In this document: piece by piece, positions 6,289 to 12,839 of the stretch
Layout: every line of letters starts with the position of its first letter
Numbering within the stretch: position 1 is the first letter of the stretch
Origin: Bacillota bacterium
Lineage (GTDB): Bacteria > Bacillota > Limnochordia > Limnochordales > ZCTH02-B6
Length of the DNA stretch: 14,509 nucleotides
Assembly (NCBI GenBank): GCA_017578085.1
Contig: PKQR01000044.1
Coordinates: 1 to 14,509 of the forward strand
Direction: 5' to 3'
Notes under the pieces: generated by a model
Databases searched by the model: none
What the model saw: only the letters and a program-made list of their open reading frames with translations
What the model was told of the DNA's origin: nothing
Position numbers and translations under genes: made by a program

Positions 6289-8952
6289 ATGCGGCAGTGG
6301 AGCGGGGACCAACTGCGCGAGGAGTTTCTGCGCTTTTTTGAGGAAAAGGGCCACAAACGTTTGCCCAGTGCATCGCTGGTGCCCCACGGGGATCCGACGC
6401 TCCTGTTGACTGCAGCGGGGATGGTGCCCTTCAAGCCTTACTTCCTTGGCCAAGCGGTGCCCGAGCACCCGCGGATCACGACCTGCCAGCGCTGCGTGCG
6501 CACGCCCGACATCGACCAGGTGGGCTTGACCGACCGGCACAACACCTTCTTTGAGATGCTCGGCAACTTCTCGTTTGGCGACTATTTCAAGCAGGACGCC
6601 ATCCTGTGGGCTTGGGAGTTTGTCACCCAGCGCATGGGCATCTCGCCTGACCGGCTGTGGGCCAGCGTCTATCTGGAAGATGACGAGGCGGCCGAGATCT
6701 GGGAGAAGGAGGTCGGCTTGCCCCCCGAGCGCATCGTCCGCATGGGGAAGTCCGACAACTTCTGGGAAATCGGCGTCGGCCCCTGCGGTCCGTGCTCGGA
6801 AATCCACGTCGACCGGGGCCCCGAAAAGGGCTGCGGGCACCCTGACTGCCGTCCCGGCTGTCCGCGGTGCGAGCGGTTCGTTGAGATTTGGAACCTCGTG
6901 TTCATCCAGTTCTTCAAGGACGAGCAGGGCAACTACAACCCCCTGGAGCGCAAGGGCATCGACACCGGCATGGGCCTTGAGCGGGCGGCCGCTTTGCTGC
7001 AGGGGGTGCGCAGCAACTTTGAAATCGACCTGGTGCGGCCCATCGTGGACCATGTAGCGGCCCGCGCCGGCATCGCCTACAAGCAGGACCCCAAGGCCGA
7101 CGTCTCCCTGAGGGTCATCACCGACCACATGCGCGCCGTCACCTTCCTGGTCCACGACGGCGTCCTGCCCAGCAACGAAGGGCGCGGCTATGTGCTGCGC
7201 CGGCTGCTGCGGCGAGCGGTGCGGCACGCCCGCCTGCTTGGCATCACGGAGCCGTTCCTCAGCGAGATCGCGCATACCGTCATTCAGCAGATGAGCGTCG
7301 GCTATCCCGAGATTGTGCAGCGGGAGGCCTACGTGCGTCGCATCATCGAGCTGGAGGAGCAGCGTTTCCACCAGACGCTGGACCAAGGGCTTGAGCTCTT
7401 GGAGGACGTGATGCGGTCCGCCGAGCGCGAAGGCCGCAAGGTGCTGCCGGGCGAGGACGTTTTCCGGCTGTATGACACCTACGGGTTCCCGTTGGAATTG
7501 AGCCGTGAGATCGCGGCGGACCGGGGGTTTGAGATCGACGAGGAAGGTTTCCGCGCGGCCATGGAGCGCCAGCGGGAGCGGGCCCGGGCGGCGCGGGGCG
7601 AGGAAGGCTACTTGGGCAAGGATACCCACATGGCGCCGAGCTTGTCCCAGCTGCCTCGGACGGAGTTTCTTGGCTATGAGAAGCTCGAAGCGGAAGCGCG
7701 CGTCCTGGCCCTGGTGGTCAAGGGGGAAAGCGTGCCGGTCGTGACCCGCGGGCAGGAGGTGGAGGTGGTGCTGGACCGCACGCCCTTCTACCCGGAAGGC
7801 GGTGGGCAGGTGGGCGATACCGGCACCATCACCGGCGCCGATGGCCAGGTGGAGATCGTCGATGCGCGCCGGAGCGAGGCGGGCCTCATCATGCACAAAG
7901 GGCGCGTCACCAGCGGGCGCTTGGCGGTCGGCGAGCGGGTGCTGGCCACTGTCGATGCCCAGACAAGGGCGGCGACCCAGCGCCACCATACGGCCACGCA
8001 CCTTTTGCACGCAGCGTTGGGCGAGATCCTGGGCGAGCACGCCACCCAAGCGGGCTCCTTGGTGGCGCCCGACCGGCTGCGCTTTGACTTCACCCATTTT
8101 GAACCCGTATCGCCGGAACAGCTGGCGGCGCTTGAGCGGCGGGTCAACGAAAAAATCATGGCAGACCTGCCGGTCACGTGGACGGAGATGCCCTTGGCCG
8201 ACGCCAAGCGTTTAGGGGCGAAGGCCTTGTTTGGGGAGAAGTACGGCGAGCGGGTGCGGGTCGTGCGCATCGGCGACTACAGCCTCGAGCTCTGCGGCGG
8301 GACGCACGTGCAGCGCAGCGGCGAGCTGGGCTTCTTCAAGATCATCTCCGAGGGCAGCGTCGCCGCCGGCGTGCGGCGCATCGAGGCCGTGGCCGGCGAA
8401 GCGGCTTGGCGCTACGTCGCGGCTCAGGAAGCGCTGGTGCGGGACGTGAGCAATCGGCTGCGGACGGCGCCCGCCCAGATACTGCAGCAGCTTGACGGGC
8501 TGTTGGCGCAGCTGCGGAAGGTCGAAAAGGAACGGGACACCCTCAAGGCGCAGCTGCTGGCGCTCCGGGTCGACGCGCTCCTGGCCCAGGCCGAAGCGGT
8601 GGGCGGCGCCCGGGTGCTGGTGGCCCACGCTCACCACGTGGAGCCGGACGACCTGGTGGCCTTGGGCGATCTCTTGCGGGATCGGCTGGGCTCCGGCGTT
8701 GTGGTGCTTGGGACGGCGTCCGACGGGAAGGTGAGCCTGATCGCGATGGCCAGTCGCGACCTGGTCGCCGAGGGCGTGCATGCCGGCCAGATTGTGCGGG
8801 AGGCGGCGCAGATCGTCGAGGGCGGCGGCGGCGGCCAGCCCCACATGGCCCGGGCCGGCGGCCGCAACCCGGCGCGGCTGGACGAAGCCCTGGCCAAGGC
8901 CCGGGACGTGGTAATGGCCCAGCTGGCGGCGGCCCGGGCCCGCAAGAGCTGA
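6289..8952 (+). CDS. alaS: Alanine-tRNA ligase (AlaRS)
   Basis: Class II synthetase that charges tRNA-Ala and hydrolyses Ser/Gly mischarged tRNA. The 887-residue product is full length. N-terminal catalytic core: LREEFLRFFEEKGHKRLPSAS, then AAGMVPFKPYFLG and CQRCVRTPDIDQVG, with the usual Cys-rich insert (GCGHPDCRPGCPRC) before EIWNLVFIQF, and GMGLERAA. The editing domain has the zinc ligands His567 and His571 (HHTATH) and Cys669 and His673 (CGGTH). The C-terminal DHHA1-like domain ends with GGGGGGQPHMARAGG. ATG 6289 was chosen because GGGAGG lies at 6274-6279, 9 nt upstream, and MRQWSGDQLREEF matches the family start; the in-frame TTG at 6268 would start upstream of that ribosome binding site. 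It begins a cluster with ireB, ruvX and the DUF1292 gene, as in other Bacillota. Confidence 0.97.
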   Translation: MRQWSGDQLREEFLRFFEEKGHKRLPSASLVPHGDPTLLLTAAGMVPFKPYFLGQAVPEHPRITTCQRCVRTPDIDQVGLTDRHNTFFEMLGNFSFGDYFKQDAILWAWEFVTQRMGISPDRLWASVYLEDDEAAEIWEKEVGLPPERIVRMGKSDNFWEIGVGPCGPCSEIHVDRGPEKGCGHPDCRPGCPRCERFVEIWNLVFIQFFKDEQGNYNPLERKGIDTGMGLERAAALLQGVRSNFEIDLVRPIVDHVAARAGIAYKQDPKADVSLRVITDHMRAVTFLVHDGVLPSNEGRGYVLRRLLRRAVRHARLLGITEPFLSEIAHTVIQQMSVGYPEIVQREAYVRRIIELEEQRFHQTLDQGLELLEDVMRSAEREGRKVLPGEDVFRLYDTYGFPLELSREIAADRGFEIDEEGFRAAMERQRERARAARGEEGYLGKDTHMAPSLSQLPRTEFLGYEKLEAEARVLALVVKGESVPVVTRGQEVEVVLDRTPFYPEGGGQVGDTGTITGADGQVEIVDARRSEAGLIMHKGRVTSGRLAVGERVLATVDAQTRAATQRHHTATHLLHAALGEILGEHATQAGSLVAPDRLRFDFTHFEPVSPEQLAALERRVNEKIMADLPVTWTEMPLADAKRLGAKALFGEKYGERVRVVRIGDYSLELCGGTHVQRSGELGFFKIISEGSVAAGVRRIEAVAGEAAWRYVAAQEALVRDVSNRLRTAPAQILQQLDGLLAQLRKVEKERDTLKAQLLALRVDALLAQAEAVGGARVLVAHAHHVEPDDLVALGDLLRDRLGSGVVVLGTASDGKVSLIAMASRDLVAEGVHAGQIVREAAQIVEGGGGGQPHMARAGGRNPARLDEALAKARDVVMAQLAAARARKS

Positions 8953-9051
8953 TTCGGCGTTCTCCGGTAGGCGCCCGGTTGCTGGGAGGAATTGGGCGGG
9001 TGCCCACCGAATCCAGGGATTATCACGGGCGGGGGAAGGGGGAAGCCGATC

Positions 9052-9315
9052 ATGACCGGCGCGGATCGCACCATGCTGTTCCGGTTTGAACCGGATCGGC
9101 TGCCGCGCGCCGGCCGCATCCTGCGGGAAGTTTACGCCGCCCTGGAGGAAAAGGGATACGATCCGGTCAGCCAGATCGTGGGCTACCTGTTGTCTGGAGA
9201 TCCCACCTACATTACCAGCCATCGCCACGCCCGCAGCCTTGTGCGCAGCGTCGAGCGCTCGGAGCTCCTCGAAGAGTTGGTCAAGGCTTATCTCAGCGAT
9301 CGGCGGATGGCTTGA
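9052..9315 (+). CDS. ireB: IreB family regulatory phosphoprotein (UPF0297, YrzL)
   Basis: A small cytosolic protein of 87 residues; in Enterococcus faecalis IreB is a substrate of the Ser/Thr kinase IreK and a negative regulator of cephalosporin resistance. The family signature is clear: TMLFRFE near the start, VYAALEEKGYDPVSQIVGYL (25-44), LSGDPTYI and the ending ELLEELVKAYL. Thr7 (DRTM) lines up with the phosphorylated Thr7 of the E. faecalis protein (DETV), whereas the second site, Thr4, is Ala here. ATG 9052 was chosen because AAGGGGG lies 9 nt upstream and the length fits the family; the in-frame TTG 8992 sits too close to its GGGAGG and would add 20 unrelated residues. Synteny with alaS and ruvX is the standard one. 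Confidence 0.93.
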   Translation: MTGADRTMLFRFEPDRLPRAGRILREVYAALEEKGYDPVSQIVGYLLSGDPTYITSHRHARSLVRSVERSELLEELVKAYLSDRRMA

Positions 9316-9340
9316 CCCATGTCTCAGGATGATTTAGGGT
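9312..9340 (+). promoter_or_regulatory. Possible weak promoter for ruvX
   Basis: TTGACC (9312-9317), which overlaps the ireB stop codon, is followed after 17 bp by TAGGGT (9335-9340). The -35 is good but the -10 matches the consensus at only three of six positions. It may supplement read-through from alaS. Confidence 0.25.
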
Positions 9341-9391
9341 CGACCCGGCGCACACAGCGTGTTGCCCGACCGCAGCGTAAGGTGGTACGAC

Positions 9392-9874
9392 ATGTCGGAA
9401 GGTTGTGATAAGTCCTTGCCGGCGGCCGGTGGGCGAACGCTGGGGCTCGACGTGGGCCAGCGCCGGATTGGAGTCGCCGTCAGCGACGAGCTGGGCTGGA
9501 CGGCCCAGGGCTTGACCGTCATCGAGCGCCGCAGCCTCGCGGAGGACGTGCGCCGGCTGGTGGCCTTGGTCAAAGAGTACGGTTGCAACGGGATCGTCAT
9601 CGGCTTGCCGCGCCGCACCGACGGGCGGCTGGGCCCGGAAGCCGAAGCCGTTCAGGCCTTCGGCCGCCAGTTGGAGGCCTCGGCCGGGGTGCCTGTGGTA
9701 TACTGGGACGAGCGTTTCTCGACGGCCCAGGCGGAACATACGCTGTTGGCAGCCGGTGTGCGACGGGCCCGGAGGAAGCAGGTCATCGATCAGCTGGCGG
9801 CCAGCGTCATCCTGCAAGCGTACTTGGACCGCCGTCGCCGCGAAGCTGAACAGCGAGAGGAGCATGCAGAGTGA
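9392..9874 (+). CDS. ruvX: Putative pre-16S rRNA nuclease RuvX/YqgF
   Basis: An RNase H-fold nuclease of the YqgF family, proposed to process the 5' end of 16S rRNA (it was first annotated as a Holliday junction resolvase). The 160-residue product has the first catalytic Asp20 in LGLDVGQRRIGVAVSD, the GLPRRTDG loop (71-78), Glu107 in YWDERFST, and the last catalytic Asp133 in IDQLAASVILQAYLD. ATG 9392 has AAGGTGG at 9379-9385 with 6-nt spacing; an in-frame TTG at 9359 has no ribosome binding site. The N-terminus is about 15 residues longer than minimal homologues. Its TGA overlaps the GTG start of the DUF1292 gene (GTGA), implying coupled translation. Confidence 0.93.
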   Translation: MSEGCDKSLPAAGGRTLGLDVGQRRIGVAVSDELGWTAQGLTVIERRSLAEDVRRLVALVKEYGCNGIVIGLPRRTDGRLGPEAEAVQAFGRQLEASAGVPVVYWDERFSTAQAEHTLLAAGVRRARRKQVIDQLAASVILQAYLDRRRREAEQREEHAE

Positions 9875-10233
9875 ACAAGCACCATCACGAGCACCAGCAC
9901 AGGCATCACCACGCCCACCACGGTCACCATCACGACCACGTGCACGACGCCGAGCACGAGGACGAGGGCGTCGAGGCGGACGACATCCCGACCATCACCC
10001 TGGTGGACGAAGACGGCGCGTCCCGGGATTTCATCGTCTGGGACAACTTCGAGGTGGAGTCGACGCAGTATTTGCTGCTGGAGCCGGCGGAACCCGAAGA
10101 AGGCGAGGAGGGTGCCTGGTTCTTCCGGGTCGACACCGACGCGGAGGGGCAGCAAACCGTGACGCCGGTGACAGACGACGAAGAGGCCGAGCGGGTGCGC
10201 CGGGCTTGGGAAGAGTTCAACGCCGGCGATTAA
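9871..10233 (+). CDS. yrzB: DUF1292 (YrzB-like) protein with a histidine-rich N-terminus
   Basis: The 120-residue product has two parts. Residues 4-29 contain 16 histidines (HHHEHQHRHHHAHHGHHH, then DHVHD and EHED), with no hydrophobic segment. From about residue 38 (IPTITLVDEDGASRDFIVWDNFEVES onwards) it matches the DUF1292 family of small acidic proteins encoded between ruvX and mltG in Bacillota; their function is unknown. The middle and end are strongly acidic. B. subtilis YrzB (about 93 residues) begins almost directly with the domain, so the His tract is an addition. A role in binding Ni, Zn, Co or Cu is likely from composition alone, but not shown. The start is GTG 9871 with AGAGGAG at 9856-9862; it overlaps the ruvX stop. 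Confidence 0.88.
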   Translation: MNKHHHEHQHRHHHAHHGHHHDHVHDAEHEDEGVEADDIPTITLVDEDGASRDFIVWDNFEVESTQYLLLEPAEPEEGEEGAWFFRVDTDAEGQQTVTPVTDDEEAERVRRAWEEFNAGD

Positions 10234-10259
10234 CGCCGAAAGAGGCTTCTTGAGCGCAT

Positions 10260-10288
10260 TTGCCAGATCCGGCGCGCACAGGTATAAT
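10260..10288 (+). promoter_or_regulatory. Near-consensus sigma-A promoter for mltG
   Basis: TTGCCA (10260-10265), a 17-bp spacer and a perfect TATAAT (10283-10288). The predicted start near 10295 leaves a leader of only about 15 nt, mostly taken up by the ribosome binding site AAGGAGG (10296-10302). It gives mltG expression independent of the alaS cluster. Confidence 0.8.
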
Positions 10289-10309
10289 CGGTCGCAAGGA
10301 GGACGAGCG

Positions 10310-11401
10310 ATGGAGCGGCCGCTGACCGGGTTTGGCTGGCAGCGCCTCATGCTGCAGTGGCCTGTCCGGCTCACGGGGGAAAACGTGGCGGCCTACGTGT
10401 GCCGCCTGATCGCCTACGGCCTTGGCTTGACCGGTTTCACCGTGCTGCTGGGTGGCATCGTGATCATTTCGCTCATGATGCCGGCAGCATCCCCGGGAAA
10501 CGCGGAGGCCGTCCTCTTTGCCGTCCCCGCGGGCAGCACGGCCGCGGATATCGGCCGCGCCCTAGAGGAAGCTGGACTCATCCGCAGCGCCCGCCACTTT
10601 GAGCTGGTCAGCCGGCTGATGGGGCTCGACCAGCGGCTGCAGGCGGGCGACTACCTGCTCAGCGCCGACATGAATCTCCTGTCCATCGTCCGGCAGCTGG
10701 AAGCCGGGAAGATTTACACGGTGCGGGTGACCATCCCCGAGGGGATGCACCTGCGCCAGATCGCCGACCTTCTCGCGCGCCATGGGCTGGTGGACCGGGC
10801 GCGGTTTTTGCAGCTGGCCTCCGACGACACGCTGGTCTACGGCAACAACCCGCCCATCGACAAGCCCGTCCGGTCGCTGGAGGGCTATCTGTTCCCGGAC
10901 ACGTACCTCCTGTCGCCGTCCATGACCGAGGAGCAGATCATCCGCCGCATGGTCAGCCGGTTTCTGGAAGTGGCCGGGCCCGTTATCCAGAGCAAGGAAG
11001 CCCCCTTGGGCTTGAGCATGCACGAGGTGGTCACGCTGGCTTCCATCGTGGAAGCCGAGGCTCTATACCAACGGGAGAAGCCGATCATCGCCTCGGTGTT
11101 CCTTAACCGGCTGCGGATCAACATGCCGCTGCAGGCGGATCCGACCATCAACTACCTGTTTGACGAGCACCGCAGCCGGATCTTGTACGCGGACTTGGAG
11201 ATCGACTCACCGTACAACACCTACCGCTACAGTGGCCTTCCCCCAGGTCCCATCGGCAGCCCGGGCCTAAGCGCGATCCGGGCGGTCCTGGAGCCGGCCG
11301 AAACCGATTACCTCTTCTTCGTCGCCCGCGGCGACGGGACCCACGTCTTTACCCGCACCTTTGCCGAGCACGTGCGGGCCCGCCAGCGGCTGAGACGGTA
11401 G
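10310..11401 (+). CDS. mltG: Endolytic murein transglycosylase MltG (YceG-like)
   Basis: Cleaves nascent peptidoglycan strands at the outer face of the membrane, setting glycan length during wall growth. The 363-residue product has a cytoplasmic N-terminus, one membrane helix at about 35-57 (AYGLGLTGFTVLLGGIVIIS) and an extracellular domain. That domain has a LysM-like part (VPAGSTAADIGRALEEAGLI, then GDYLLSADMNLLSIVRQLEAG) and the YceG catalytic part: EGYLFPDTY (191-199), LASIVEAEA with the likely catalytic Glu248, ASVFLNRLRINMPLQADPT (261-279), PYNTYRYSGLPPGPI (301-315) and the end YLFFVARGDGTHVF. ATG 10310 has AAGGAGG 7 nt upstream; the in-frame TTG 10250 lies upstream of the promoter. Standard neighbour of ruvX and DUF1292 genes. 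Confidence 0.95.
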   Translation: MERPLTGFGWQRLMLQWPVRLTGENVAAYVCRLIAYGLGLTGFTVLLGGIVIISLMMPAASPGNAEAVLFAVPAGSTAADIGRALEEAGLIRSARHFELVSRLMGLDQRLQAGDYLLSADMNLLSIVRQLEAGKIYTVRVTIPEGMHLRQIADLLARHGLVDRARFLQLASDDTLVYGNNPPIDKPVRSLEGYLFPDTYLLSPSMTEEQIIRRMVSRFLEVAGPVIQSKEAPLGLSMHEVVTLASIVEAEALYQREKPIIASVFLNRLRINMPLQADPTINYLFDEHRSRILYADLEIDSPYNTYRYSGLPPGPIGSPGLSAIRAVLEPAETDYLFFVARGDGTHVFTRTFAEHVRARQRLRR

Positions 11402-11486
11402 CGGTACTGGCACGCGTCGCCCCGCCGCCTCATAGATTGGCGGAGAACGGCGTGCTGCGCCGTATCCCGCGGGAGGTGCGTGCTAG

Positions 11487-12188
11487 GTGCTGCCACCCTT
11501 GCTAGCCGCCGTGTGTGCTGCCTTGCTGGACGGCTTGATGCTGGTTGCGTCATATATCAGCAACAGCGTCTTCCCCCAGCCGCTGTCCAGCGAGGAGGAG
11601 GCGAAGCTGCTGAAGCGGATGGCGGCCGGCGACCGTGAGGCCCGCAACATCCTGGTCGAGCGCAACCTTCGCCTCGTGGCCCACATCGTGAAGAAGTTTG
11701 ACAACACGGGCGAAGACGCGGACGACTTGATTTCCATCGGCACCATCGGCCTCATCAAGGCCATCAACACCTTTGACCCCAACAAGCAGACGCGCCTGGC
11801 CACCTACGCGGCCCGGTGCATCGAAAACGAGATCCTCATGCACCTGCGCTCCAGCAAAAAGACCCGCAGCGAAGTCCTGCTCTACGACCCCATCGGCGCC
11901 GACAAGGAAGGCAACGAGATCACGCTCCTGGACATTCTCGGCACCGAACCCGACATCGTGCTCGACAAGGTAGAATGGCAGCTGGAGCACGAAAAGCTCC
12001 GCCGCACCATGCAGCGGCTGACCCGCCGGGAGCGGCGCATCCTGGAACTCCGCTACGGCCTCCTGGACGGCGTGCGCCAGACGCAGCGGGACATCTCCCG
12101 TGCCTTGGGCATCTCCCGGTCCTACGTCTCCCGCATTGAGAAGCGGGCCATCACCAAGCTGCAGCGGGAGATGCTGGCCGACGGCTGA
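11487..12188 (+). CDS. sigK: RNA polymerase sporulation-specific sigma factor K, with pro-sequence
   Basis: A 233-residue sigma-70-family factor closely resembling B. subtilis pro-sigma-K, which directs late gene expression in the mother cell. Residues 1-22 are a hydrophobic pro-peptide ending LVAS, followed by YISNSVFPQPLSSEEE; in B. subtilis the membrane protease SpoIVFB cuts at the matching Ser-Tyr pair. Region 2 shows NLRLVAHIVKKFDNTGED (60-77), DLISIGTIGLIKAI and TYAARCIENEILMHLR (106-121). The DPIGADKEGNEITLLDIL segment (134-151) is sigma-K/E specific, and region 4 has the helix-turn-helix QRDISRALGISRSYVSRIEKRA (200-221). The gene is uninterrupted, with no skin-type element. GTG 11487 has GGGAGG at 11471-11476 (10 nt), and the product starts with the pro-peptide. 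Upstream, CATAGATT (11431-11438) faintly resembles a sigma-E -10 box, with no convincing -35. Confidence 0.95.
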   Translation: MLPPLLAAVCAALLDGLMLVASYISNSVFPQPLSSEEEAKLLKRMAAGDREARNILVERNLRLVAHIVKKFDNTGEDADDLISIGTIGLIKAINTFDPNKQTRLATYAARCIENEILMHLRSSKKTRSEVLLYDPIGADKEGNEITLLDILGTEPDIVLDKVEWQLEHEKLRRTMQRLTRRERRILELRYGLLDGVRQTQRDISRALGISRSYVSRIEKRAITKLQREMLADG

Positions 12189-12242
12189 CCGGCCGCGGCA
12201 CTCCCGGCGTTTTCGCTGGATGCCCTGGGCCCCCATCCGATG

Positions 12243-12251
12243 TGATATAAT
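12243..12251 (+). promoter_or_regulatory. Extended -10 promoter for yqeG-yqeH
   Basis: TGATATAAT (12243-12251) is a perfect extended -10 motif (TGnTATAAT), and stands out in GC-rich surroundings. No good -35 is present, which extended -10 promoters can do without. Transcription would start near 12258, 33 nt before the TTG start of yqeG. Confidence 0.65.
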
Positions 12252-12290
12252 AACCCGAGGACTTTTCGCCCCACGGATGGAGGGCCCGCT

Positions 12291-12839
12291 TTGCTACGCC
12301 TGCTTGTGCCCGGTAGTTGCAGTCCTTCCCTGTACGATGTCGATCTGGGCGAGCTTGCCCGGCGCGGCATCCGCGGCCTCATCCTTGACCTCGACAACAC
12401 CTTGGCCGAATACGCCAATGCCGACGTTCCGCCCCGCACCCGGGAATGGGTGCAGGAAGCGAAAGCCCGTGGATTCCGCATCTGCATCACCTCCAACGCC
12501 CGCCCGGCGCGGGTCAAGGCGTTTGCCGAGAGTCTCGGCGTGCCCGGCATCGCCTACGCCGTCAAGCCGGTGCGCCGCGCCTTCCGGCGGGCGCTGAAGA
12601 TCTTGGGCACGAGCCCTGCGGAGACCGCTGTCGTCGGTGACCAGCTGTTTACGGACGTCTTGGGCGGCAACCGCATGGGGATGTACACGGTGCTGGTCAA
12701 TCCCCTGAGTACAAAGGAACTGGGCACGACCCGCCTCATGCGGCGGTTGGAACGCCGGGTGTTGCGGCACCTCGTGCGCCGCGGGATGGTGCGGGAAGAG
12801 CATTGGCGGGTGCGGGAGGGAGGCGCCCCCCATGCCTGA
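12291..12839 (+). CDS. yqeG: YqeG family HAD-type phosphatase
   Basis: A 182-residue HAD-superfamily subclass IIIA phosphatase; the substrate is unknown. Motif I is DLDNT (33-37) with the nucleophile Asp33 and acid/base Asp35, motif II is the Ser in ITSNA (66-70), the motif III Lys is in VKPVRRAF (Lys92), and motif IV is GDQLFTDVLGGN (116-127). These match B. subtilis YqeG (DLDNTLVEW, KPMGKAF, GDQLLTDVLGGN) throughout. The start is TTG 12291 with GGAGGG at 12279-12284, 6 nt away; the reading frame then begins MLRLLVPGS, as in the family. It overlaps yqeH by 8 nt, so the two are co-transcribed and probably coupled; this pairing is widely conserved in Bacillota and suggests a ribosome-related role, which remains an inference. 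Confidence 0.94.
   Translation: MLRLLVPGSCSPSLYDVDLGELARRGIRGLILDLDNTLAEYANADVPPRTREWVQEAKARGFRICITSNARPARVKAFAESLGVPGIAYAVKPVRRAFRRALKILGTSPAETAVVGDQLFTDVLGGNRMGMYTVLVNPLSTKELGTTRLMRRLERRVLRHLVRRGMVREEHWRVREGGAPHA

Noticed and set aside
6229..8097. 622-codon open frame on the - strand opposite alaS
   Set aside because: The sense frame encodes a clear AlaRS; the antisense product has no domain and its composition is a mirror of the sense codons.
8949..9016. Dyad GATTCGG (8951-8957) / CCGAATC (9007-9013) between alaS and ireB as a terminator
   Set aside because: The arms are about 50 bases apart and no T run follows, so I could not support a terminator or a regulatory element.
9871..9945. 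CAC/CAT-rich repeat in the DUF1292 gene as a tandem repeat or CRISPR-like array
   Set aside because: It is codon usage of the histidine tract in frame, without spaced identical units.
11431..11438. Sigma-E type -10 box before sigK
   Set aside because: CATAGATT is similar to the consensus, but no matching -35 lies at the right distance; kept only as a remark, not as a feature.
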